From assembly GCF_031082345.1 (NCBI RefSeq), contig NZ_JAVHLH010000045.1, positions 1-14,183 of the forward strand: a DNA stretch of 14,183 nucleotides, written 5' to 3'. The DNA comes from Brevundimonas sp. Its GTDB lineage: Bacteria; Pseudomonadota; Alphaproteobacteria; Caulobacterales; Caulobacteraceae. The notes under the pieces were generated by a model. It was given only the letters and a program-made list of their open reading frames with translations. It was not told where the DNA came from and did not search any database. Of this stretch, positions 1-6,051 are shown one piece after another. Numbering within the stretch: the first letter of the stretch is position 1; each line of letters begins with the position of its first letter. The translations under genes were made by a program, and so were the position numbers.

Positions 1-1145
1 CTCCGCCCCTGTTCAGTTTCGGCTTCAGGCCCTTCTTCCTATTCTCGGCCGTGTGGGCGGCGGCCGCCGTGCCGATCTGGATCGCGTCGATGACGCTGGG
101 CGACGGGACCGTCGGCGGGGTGGACGGGCGGCTGTGGCACATCCACGAGATGCTGTTCGGCTATCTGGCCGGGGTCATCGCCGGCTTCCTGCTGACGGCC
201 GTGCCCAACTGGACCGGCCGCCTGCCGGTGACCGGCGCGAAGCTGGCGGGCCTGTTCGCCCTGTGGGTCGCGGGCCGGGCCGCGGGCTTTCTCCCGATGT
301 CGATGGCCGTCCCGGCCGCCGTGATCGACAGCGCCTTTCTGGTCGTGTTCGCGGCGGTGATCTGGCGCGAGGTGCTGGCGGCGAAGAACCGGCGCAACCT
401 GCCGGTCTGCCTGCTGGTGTCGGTGCTGGCCGCGGCCAACATCGCCTTCCACCTGCGGGATCAGATCCCGCTGTTCGGACCGGGCGGCGAGCGCGCCGCC
501 GTGGCGGTGGTGACCGGGCTGATCGCCCTGATCGGCGGCCGGGTGACGCCCAGCTTCACCCAGAACTGGACCCGGGCGCACGGGATCGCCAAGGGACCGG
601 CCGCCTTCAATCGCTTCGACGCCGGCGTGCTGGCGTTGACCGCGGTGGCGCTCATCGCCTGGGTGGCGGCGCCGTGGTCGCCCCTGACCGGCGCGGCCAT
701 GGTCCTCGCCGGCGCGGCCAATCTGGCGAGGCTGGCGCGCTGGCGCGGCTGGCTGGCGCGGCGCGAGGCGCTGGTCTGGATTCTCCACCTCGGCTACGCG
801 TGGCTGGCGCTGGGGCTGGTCCTGCTGGGACTGACCGCCCTGGTCCCGGAGGCCGTGCCGTTCACGGCGGGCGTGCACGCCCTGACCAGCGGGGCCATGG
901 GGGTCGAGACCCTGGCCATGATGACGCGGGCCACGCGGGGTCATACCGGTCGCCCGCGGGTCGCCGACCGTTCGACGACCGCCATCTACCTGCTGGTTCT
1001 GTCAGCGGCGGTCGTGCGGGTTTCGGCGCCGTTCCTGACGGATTGGACCATCGCCCTGCTGGCCCTTTCGGCGACGCTGTGGGCGCTGGCCTTCGCGGGC
1101 TTCGTCGCCGTCTACGGGCCGATGCTGTGGCGCCGGTCGCTGTGA
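1..1145 (+). CDS. nnrS: NnrS family membrane protein (5' end outside window)
   Basis: Multi-pass inner-membrane protein of the NnrS family, haem/copper-containing proteins that protect denitrifiers from nitric oxide and nitrosative stress. The reading frame (codons in phase with base 3) is already open at the left edge and begins with FSFGFRPFFLFSAVWAA, the conserved N-terminal NnrS signature. Only a short N-terminal piece, probably 10-20 residues, is therefore missing. The HIHEM motif at bases 138-152, followed by LFGYLAGVIAGFLLTAVPNW, is the family hallmark, with His residues thought to bind metal. The remainder is about a dozen hydrophobic helices with a basic end (MLWRRSL). Its TGA overlaps an in-frame ATG of the next gene by one base (TGATG at 1143-1147). 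Presence next to nirK fits NO protection during nitrite reduction. The family is clear; the exact biochemical activity of NnrS is not settled. Confidence 0.9.
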   Translation, partial: PPLFSFGFRPFFLFSAVWAAAAVPIWIASMTLGDGTVGGVDGRLWHIHEMLFGYLAGVIAGFLLTAVPNWTGRLPVTGAKLAGLFALWVAGRAAGFLPMSMAVPAAVIDSAFLVVFAAVIWREVLAAKNRRNLPVCLLVSVLAAANIAFHLRDQIPLFGPGGERAAVAVVTGLIALIGGRVTPSFTQNWTRAHGIAKGPAAFNRFDAGVLALTAVALIAWVAAPWSPLTGAAMVLAGAANLARLARWRGWLARREALVWILHLGYAWLALGLVLLGLTALVPEAVPFTAGVHALTSGAMGVETLAMMTRATRGHTGRPRVADRSTTAIYLLVLSAAVVRVSAPFLTDWTIALLALSATLWALAFAGFVAVYGPMLWRRSL

Positions 1146-1147
1146 TG

Positions 1148-1161
1148 TTGCGCTTGCGCAA
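1148..1161. promoter_or_regulatory. Fnr/FixK/NnrR-type box before the DUF454 gene
   Basis: Perfect inverted repeat TTGCG-CTTG-CGCAA (5-bp arms, 4-bp spacer), the architecture of Crp/Fnr-family operators, with the TTGC...GCAA outer bases of FixK/NnrR-type sites. Its centre (1154.5) lies exactly 41.5 bp before the A of the ATG at 1196. It starts three bases after the nnrS stop codon. Binding by a Crp/Fnr protein is inferred from symmetry and from identical arms at the ccoN site. Confidence 0.75.
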
Positions 1162-1195
1162 GGCGGCGCGGATCGGAACATGCGACGCATTCGCC

Positions 1196-1651
1196 ATGAC
1201 CCGCCCTGCTTCCGACTATTGCGATCCGGCGCTGTGTCCCACCGACCTGTGTTGTTACGGGGAGTGCCAGTGCGCCCCTTCCGCGGCTTCCGGCGACCGG
1301 CGGCGGCTGATGCTGCAGGCGCTGGGACTGGCGGCGGCGGCCTTGGCGGTGGCGGGGGTGGCCCTGCCGGTGCTGCCCACGACGCCGTTCGTCCTTCTCT
1401 CGGCCTGGGCCTTCGCCCGATCCTCGCCGCGCCTTGAGGCGTGGCTGCGGGACCACGCCCGGCTGGGTCCGCCGCTGGCGGCCTGGGAGCAACGCCGCGC
1501 CATCCCGCGGGGCGCCAAGGCGGTCGCGGTGGTGAGCCTCCCCCTCAGCGGGCTGCTGGTTCATGCGGCGGGAGCCGGTCTCGCCGTCACGGCCGTTGCG
1601 GGACTGGTGCTGGCCTGCGTGGGCGGCTGGATCTTGACCCGACCGTCGTGA
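1196..1651 (+). CDS. DUF454 (YbaN-type) inner-membrane protein with Cys-rich N-terminus
   Basis: A 151-residue protein of the DUF454/YbaN family, small inner-membrane proteins of unknown function. The family core runs from about residue 38 to the end: hydrophobic helix, then VLPTTPFVLLSAWAFARSSP (the family signature), then RLEAWLRDH and AIPRGAKA, then two C-terminal helices. Ahead of it is an unusual hydrophilic segment with Cys at 9, 14, 19, 20, 24 and 26. I chose ATG 1196 because a Fnr-type box lies just before it at exactly -41.5, although there is no Shine-Dalgarno sequence. The alternative is ATG 1145, which overlaps the nnrS stop (TGATG) and would place the box inside the coding sequence. 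The decarboxylase gene follows after 29 bp, so the two probably form an operon. Role unknown; the context suggests an anaerobic or NO-related membrane function. Confidence 0.85.
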   Translation: MTRPASDYCDPALCPTDLCCYGECQCAPSAASGDRRRLMLQALGLAAAALAVAGVALPVLPTTPFVLLSAWAFARSSPRLEAWLRDHARLGPPLAAWEQRRAIPRGAKAVAVVSLPLSGLLVHAAGAGLAVTAVAGLVLACVGGWILTRPS

Positions 1652-1680
1652 ACACGAGCCGACAAACCTCCGGAGATTCC

Positions 1681-3450
1681 ATGAGCCTGTCCCCCGCCGC
1701 TGTGGTCGCCGGCGCCTATTTTCCCGGCCCGCGCTCGGAAAACGAGACCTGGGTGCGCGGCGAGTTCCAGGCTGTGCTGGATCAATGGTTCGACTGGCGC
1801 AAGAGCCTGTTCGCCGACGACCCCCGGCTGGTGGGGCCGGCGGACCGGCTGTCGCCCGGGCGGCTGGAGCGCCGGGAAATCCTGTCCCGGGAGCTGGCCG
1901 AACTCTGCGAGGCCCTGACCGCGGAAACGCCGACCTACACCCCTCGCTACATCGGTCACATGAAGGCCGAGGTGTCGCTGCCGGCGCTGCTGGGCTGGCT
2001 GGCGGCCATGCTGCACAATCCCAACAACACCTCGCGCGAGGCCAGCAAGGTCGGCACGGTGATCGAGGCCGAGGCCATCGCCATGTTGGCGACCATGGTC
2101 GGCTATGACCCGGCGAGGGCCGAGGGCCATTTCACCTCCGGCGGCACGGTGGCCAATTTCGAGGCGGTCTGGCGGGCTCGCTATCGGCTCGATCACTGGC
2201 TCAGCCTCGGGCTGCACATCGCCGAGAAGACCGGGGAGCCCCTCGACGTCTTCGCATCGGCCCACATGGGCTGGACGCGGTTCCGGGAACTCTGGGCCGA
2301 ACACGGGCTGACCGATGCGGTCCTGCGCCGCTGCAGCGCCGCCATCGGCGTGCCGGCCGACATCTGGCGCCGGATCGGCCGCGCCGCCGGGCGCGACTAT
2401 ATGGGCCCCGTGCTGCTGGTCCCGGGCAACAAACACTATTCCTGGTCGAAGGCCGCCAACCTGTTCGGTCTGGGCGAGGAGTCGCTGTGGGCGGTGGGGC
2501 TCGACGCCGACGGGCGTCTGGACGTCGACGATCTGGAGCGACTGATGCGGCGGGCCGAGACCGAGGATCGGCCGGTGCTGATGGCGGTCGGCGTGGCCGG
2601 CACCACGGAGACGGGCGAGATCGATCCGATCGACGCGCTGCATGATCGGCTGGAGCAGTGGGAGGCCGACCGCGGCCTGCACATCTGGCGGCATGTCGAC
2701 GCGGCCTATGGCGGCTTCCTGTGCGCCATCCTCGGCGGTCCGGACGAAGATGTGCTGTCCCGGGCCAGCGCTTCGGCCCTGCGCGCCATCGGCCGGGCCG
2801 ATTCGGTGACCATCGACCCGCACAAGCTGGGCTATGTGCCCTACGCCTGCGGCGCCTTCCTGACCCGCGACAGGGCGCGCTACGCCGTTTCGGCCTTCGA
2901 CGCCCCCTATCTGGATCGCCCCGAGCTCGGCGACGGCAAATGGTCGTCGACGCTGGAGGGGTCGCGCTCGGCGGCCGGCGCCGCGGCGGTCTGGCTGAGC
3001 GGACGGACCATCGGCTTCGATCCGGCCGGCCTGGGCGCCCTGCTGGCCGAGACGGTGCGGGCGCGCCAGGCGTTCGAGGCGGCTCTGGGCGCCGCCGTGC
3101 CGGAGGTCCGTTTTCTCGAGCCCGCCGACGCCAATATCGTCTGCTTCTCCGTGGCCGCGCCCGGCGAAGCCCTGTCCAGCGCCAACGCCCGCACCTCGGC
3201 CCTGTTCGAGCACATCCACCGGTCGCCGGAGTTTTCCGTTTCGAAGACGACCCTGGGGGCCGACTACGCCGCGGTCATCGCCCGCCACGTCGATGGCTAC
3301 GGCGGCGTCGTCGACGCGCCGGGCATGGTGCTGGTGCGCTGCGTCTTCATGAACCCCTACTGGGCCGCGCCCGAATTCCGGACCGCCCTGTTCCCGGCGT
3401 TCATCGACCTGGTCCGCCGGAGCCTCGATCGACCTCCTGAGGCGGCTTGA
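1681..3450 (+). CDS. Group II PLP-dependent amino-acid decarboxylase
   Basis: A 589-residue cytosolic pyridoxal-phosphate enzyme of the group II decarboxylase family (glutamate, tyrosine, aromatic amino acid and diaminobutyrate decarboxylases). The ATG at 1681 follows a CCGGAG Shine-Dalgarno by a few bases. Visible motifs are TSGGT at 152-156 (phosphate binding), His252 in NKHYSWSKAAN (ring-stacking His), HVDAAYGG at 338-345 (Asp340 pairs with the PLP pyridine nitrogen), and DPHKLGY with the Schiff-base Lys382. All catalytic landmarks are intact. The length is somewhat above the 450-550 typical of the family, with an N-terminal extension of about 90 residues before the YIGHM block. The substrate cannot be assigned from sequence reading alone. 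It lies 29 bp behind the DUF454 gene, suggesting co-transcription from the box at 1148. A decarboxylase here is unexpected, since no transporter or amine-pathway gene accompanies it. Confidence 0.9.
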   Translation: MSLSPAAVVAGAYFPGPRSENETWVRGEFQAVLDQWFDWRKSLFADDPRLVGPADRLSPGRLERREILSRELAELCEALTAETPTYTPRYIGHMKAEVSLPALLGWLAAMLHNPNNTSREASKVGTVIEAEAIAMLATMVGYDPARAEGHFTSGGTVANFEAVWRARYRLDHWLSLGLHIAEKTGEPLDVFASAHMGWTRFRELWAEHGLTDAVLRRCSAAIGVPADIWRRIGRAAGRDYMGPVLLVPGNKHYSWSKAANLFGLGEESLWAVGLDADGRLDVDDLERLMRRAETEDRPVLMAVGVAGTTETGEIDPIDALHDRLEQWEADRGLHIWRHVDAAYGGFLCAILGGPDEDVLSRASASALRAIGRADSVTIDPHKLGYVPYACGAFLTRDRARYAVSAFDAPYLDRPELGDGKWSSTLEGSRSAAGAAAVWLSGRTIGFDPAGLGALLAETVRARQAFEAALGAAVPEVRFLEPADANIVCFSVAAPGEALSSANARTSALFEHIHRSPEFSVSKTTLGADYAAVIARHVDGYGGVVDAPGMVLVRCVFMNPYWAAPEFRTALFPAFIDLVRRSLDRPPEAA

Positions 3451-3468
3451 CCGCTGCAGGCGAACGTC

Positions 3469-3487
3469 GCCCGCGGGCCTACGTAGG
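3469..3487. promoter_or_regulatory. Two abutting palindromes upstream of nirK
   Basis: Perfect 10-bp palindrome GCCCGCGGGC (3469-3478) sharing its last base with a second perfect 10-bp palindrome CCTACGTAGG (3478-3487). They lie 19 bp after the decarboxylase stop and about 140 bp upstream of the nirK Fnr-type box. Neither has a loop or a U-run, so a terminator is unlikely. A binding site for a dimeric regulator such as a response regulator is possible but not demonstrated. Confidence 0.4.
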
Positions 3488-3617
3488 AACCCTATACGGG
3501 AACATACCCAGGTCGGGGCGACGCGTTCAGAGAGTCGCACAAATCATTGAAATAGCACATATTTATATGGAGCTGCCGAGGGTGGCCCGCGCCCTGTCGG
3601 CCGCCTCCCGGAGAAGG

Positions 3618-3631
3618 TTGTGCGCGCGCAA
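3618..3631. promoter_or_regulatory. Fnr/FixK/NnrR-type box of the nirK promoter
   Basis: TTGTG-CGCG-CGCAA, matching the pattern found before pseudoazurin (TTGTG-N4-CGCAA) and nearly the pattern before ccoN. Its centre is 3624.5; a class II activator geometry (-41.5) would place the nirK transcription start at about 3666, giving a leader of roughly 33 nt. NnrR/Dnr-type control of nirK is well established in alphaproteobacteria. Which local regulator acts here is inferred. Confidence 0.75.
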
Positions 3632-3669
3632 TGTCGGGCGCCGGGGAGGCCCCTAGACCCGTCCCCATT

Positions 3670-3687
3670 GGGGCCGCTGAGAGCCCC
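3670..3687 (+). other. Short hairpin in the predicted nirK leader
   Basis: GGGGC (3670-3674) pairs with GCCCC (3683-3687) around an 8-nt loop, directly ahead of the GGGG Shine-Dalgarno at 3688-3691. CCCC at 3663-3666 could pair alternatively with the same GGGG, so two exclusive folds are possible. A role in translation control is speculative. Confidence 0.3.
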
Positions 3688-3698
3688 GGGGAATGACA

Positions 3699-4739
3699 AT
3701 GAAACTCTTCGCTCTTCTCACCAGCGCCGCCGTTCTGGCCCTCGCCGCCACCGCTCCCGGCGTCGTCTCCGCCCAGGAGGCCGACGCCGCGGCGCCGGCC
3801 GCGGCCATCAACATCATCCGGAGCGCGAGCGACCTGCCTGGACCGCTGAACGTCAACAGCCCGCGTCACCATGTGGTCGGGCTGGAGACCACGGAGGTCA
3901 TCGGCCAACTCGAGGACGGGACCAGCTACACCTACTGGACCTACAACAATAAGGTCCCCGGACCCTTCGTCCGCGTCCGGGTCGGCGACACGGTCGAGGT
4001 CAACATGACCAACGCCGCCGACAGCGTGATGATGCACAATGTCGACTTCCACGCCGTGACCGGACCCGGCGGCGGCGCGGCGGCGACCAACGCCAATCCG
4101 GGCGAGACCAAATCCTTCACCTTCAAGGCCCTGCAGCCCGGCCTCTATGTCTACCACTGCGCCACGCCGATGGTGGCCCAGCACATCTCCAACGGCATGT
4201 ACGGCCTGATCCTGGTCGAGCCGGAGGGCGGCCTGCCCGAGGTCGATCACGAGTTCTATGTGATGCAGGGCGAGATCTACACGGAAGAAGAGCAGGGCAC
4301 GCCGGGCCTGCTGACCGAGAGCGTCGAGAAGCTGCTCAACGAACAGCCGACCTATTATGTGATGAACGGCGCCTTCAAGGCCCTGACCGGGGACAACGCC
4401 CTCAAGGCCGAGGTCGGCGACACTGCCCGCATCTATTTCGGCGTTGGCGGGCCGAACAAGATCTCCAGCTTCCACGTCATCGGCGAGATCTTCGACACCG
4501 TCTATCGCGACGCTTCGTTGACCAGCCCGCCGATCACCGACGTTCAGACCGTGCTGGTGCCTCCCGGCGGGGCCACGGTGGTGGACCTGAAGTTCGAGGT
4601 GCCCGGCAGCTACATCATGGTCGATCACGCCCTGAGCCGGGTCGATCGCGGAGCCGCCGGCATCATCGAGGTCACCGGTCCGCAGAACCCCGAAATCTTC
4701 CGGGGTTCTCCGGAGGCCCACAACCACATGGAACACTAG
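3699..4739 (+). CDS. nirK: Copper-containing nitrite reductase NirK (class II, AniA-like)
   Basis: A 346-residue periplasmic enzyme reducing nitrite to nitric oxide, the defining step of denitrification. An N-terminal Sec signal (MKLFALLTSAAVLALAA, cut near VSA-QEA) precedes two cupredoxin domains. Type 1 copper ligands are His113, Cys154, His162 and Met167; type 2 ligands are His118, His153 and His310; catalytic residues are Asp116 and His259. All are present with family spacing. The ISSFHVIGEIFD block and the short CATPMVAQH loop indicate the class II (AniA-like) branch rather than the TRPH class I branch. ATG 3699 is preferred because GGGG at 3688-3691 is 7 nt away; ATG 3693, two codons earlier, has almost no spacing. 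The tail EAHNHMEH is His/Met-rich. It is probably driven by the box at 3618-3631 and fed electrons by the nearby pseudoazurin. Confidence 0.96.
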   Translation: MKLFALLTSAAVLALAATAPGVVSAQEADAAAPAAAINIIRSASDLPGPLNVNSPRHHVVGLETTEVIGQLEDGTSYTYWTYNNKVPGPFVRVRVGDTVEVNMTNAADSVMMHNVDFHAVTGPGGGAAATNANPGETKSFTFKALQPGLYVYHCATPMVAQHISNGMYGLILVEPEGGLPEVDHEFYVMQGEIYTEEEQGTPGLLTESVEKLLNEQPTYYVMNGAFKALTGDNALKAEVGDTARIYFGVGGPNKISSFHVIGEIFDTVYRDASLTSPPITDVQTVLVPPGGATVVDLKFEVPGSYIMVDHALSRVDRGAAGIIEVTGPQNPEIFRGSPEAHNHMEH

Positions 4740-4761
4740 TCGCCAGTCTGGTGTGCGACCT

Positions 4762-4799
4762 GCGGCCGTCGGGGATATATCTTCGGCGGCCGCTTTTTT
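4762..4799 (+). terminator. Rho-independent terminator after nirK
   Basis: GCGGCCG (4762-4768) pairs perfectly with CGGCCGC (4787-4793), followed immediately by six T residues (4794-4799). The 18-nt loop contains the palindrome GATATATC. It lies 22 bp after the nirK stop and only 6 bp before the Shine-Dalgarno of the porin gene, so partial read-through may set porin expression. Confidence 0.85.
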
Positions 4800-4818
4800 C
4801 CCAGCGGGAGAGAAGATC

Positions 4819-6015
4819 ATGACGATGACACGCACGGCGGCGCTGGCCCTCATGCTCACCGTCGTCCCGGCCGCGGCCTGGGCCCAGACGCCTGACGCCG
4901 ACGCCCGCGTCCTGTTCGAGACCCGGCTGCGCAGCGAGACGGTCGACCAGCAGGGCTTCATCGAGCGGGCTCATGCCCTGACCCTGAGGACGCGGCTGGG
5001 CTGGCGCTCGCCCACGACGCACGGTCTGCAGTGGTTGATCGAGGGGGAGGGCGTCGCGGTGCTGGATGACCGCTATTCCGCGCCGGTCGATCCCGTTCCC
5101 GGCCGTCCGGCGGTGGCTGACGGCGAGACGGTCGAGCTGAACCGGGCGCAGGTGCGCTGGACGGGCCTGCCCGACACGGAGATTACCGTCGGGCGGCAGC
5201 GGCTGATCGTCGGCAACAGCCGGTTCGTCGGCAATGTCGGCTGGCGCCAGAACGAACAGACCTTCGATGCGGTCAAGCTGTCGACCACTGCGCTCAAACC
5301 CGTGGCGCTGACATATGTCTTCGCCGACCGGGTGCAGCGGCCGCTCGGCCACGAGCATCCGCAGGGGGTGTGGCGCGGCGACATCCACCTGGTGCAGGCC
5401 GAGACGGATACGCCCGTCGGCCGGCTGAGCGGATTCGGTCTGGCCATCGATCTGGACAATGCGCCCGTCCAGTCCTCGACTACGGTGGGGGCGCGGCTGG
5501 CCGGTTCGCGGTCGGTGTCCGGAGACCTGTCGCTGACCTGGGCCGGCGAATATGCGGTGCAGACCGACGCCGGGGCCAATCCGGCTGACTATTCCCTGGA
5601 CTTCCAGGCGGCGGCCGTGGGGCTTCAGACGCCGCGCTGGTCGGTCGGCGCGGGCTATGAGCGGTTCGACGGCGACGGGGTCTCGGGCTTCCAGACCCCG
5701 CTGGGCACCGGCCACGGCTTCCTCGGCTGGTCGGACGTGATCACCACGACGCCGGCCTTCGGGGTGCGCGACCTGTTCCTGCGCGGCCATGTCGGGGTCC
5801 CGGCCTGGGGCCGCACCCTTCGCCTGAGCGCCGAGGCGCACGCCTTCCATGACGCCGACGGGGACGTCGAACTGGGCCGGGAACTGGATCTGTCGGCGAC
5901 CCTGCCGATCGACACCCACTGGTCGGTGGAGCTGAAGGCGGCGCATTTCGAAGGCGACCATCCCGCCTTCGGCGACGCCGACAAGGGCTGGCTGACCCTG
6001 GAATACCGCTACTGA
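4819..6015 (+). CDS. Outer-membrane beta-barrel protein, alginate-export (AlgE-like) family
   Basis: A 398-residue outer-membrane protein. The start at ATG 4819 follows a strong Shine-Dalgarno (GGGAGAGAAG, 4806-4815). The signal peptide is residues 1-22 (cut at AWA-Q). The mature part is rich in alternating amphipathic strands and ends in an aromatic C-terminus (EYRY), the usual signal for barrel assembly. Residues 125-154 carry the block GRQRL...NSRFVGNVGWRQNEQTFDAV, characteristic of the alginate export family. Members in non-alginate organisms are generally annotated as porins of unknown substrate. No alginate biosynthesis genes are visible. It sits directly behind nirK and its terminator, with no separate promoter that I can see. 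A role in passage of nitrite or other small anions is a guess from position only. The family call is good; the substrate is unknown. Confidence 0.82.
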   Translation: MTMTRTAALALMLTVVPAAAWAQTPDADARVLFETRLRSETVDQQGFIERAHALTLRTRLGWRSPTTHGLQWLIEGEGVAVLDDRYSAPVDPVPGRPAVADGETVELNRAQVRWTGLPDTEITVGRQRLIVGNSRFVGNVGWRQNEQTFDAVKLSTTALKPVALTYVFADRVQRPLGHEHPQGVWRGDIHLVQAETDTPVGRLSGFGLAIDLDNAPVQSSTTVGARLAGSRSVSGDLSLTWAGEYAVQTDAGANPADYSLDFQAAAVGLQTPRWSVGAGYERFDGDGVSGFQTPLGTGHGFLGWSDVITTTPAFGVRDLFLRGHVGVPAWGRTLRLSAEAHAFHDADGDVELGRELDLSATLPIDTHWSVELKAAHFEGDHPAFGDADKGWLTLEYRY

Positions 6016-6017
6016 AG

Positions 6018-6043
6018 GGAGGGGGCGATCCTCCGCCCCCTCC
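6018..6043. terminator. Bidirectional hairpin between convergent porin gene and nrdJ
   Basis: Perfect 10-bp stem GGAGGGGGCG (6018-6027) with CGCCCCCTCC (6034-6043) and a 6-nt loop, located between the porin stop (6015) and the nrdJ stop (6052). There is no clear U-run on either strand, but position and stability fit a shared transcript end for the two convergent genes. Confidence 0.65.
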
Positions 6044-6051
6044 GGTTCAGC

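Noticed and set aside
1145..1195. TGATG-coupled start at 1145 for the DUF454 gene
   Set aside because: Possible, but it would place a perfect operator inside the coding sequence. ATG 1196 fits the operator geometry. Kept as an alternative, not chosen.
3486..3527. EcfG-type general stress promoter (GGAAC ... CGTT) upstream of nirK
   Set aside because: The GGAAC at 3499 and CGTT at 3524 are separated by 20 bp and the other GGAAC by 33 bp, not the 16-17 bp expected.
3447..3656. 69-codon open frame on + between the decarboxylase and nirK
   Set aside because: It needs a TTG start overlapping the decarboxylase stop, has no Shine-Dalgarno, crosses the AT-rich patch and the nirK operator, and shows no protein-like composition.
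3492..4961. Long minus-strand open frame over nirK
   Set aside because: Shadow of the well-supported nirK coding sequence; no recognisable domains.
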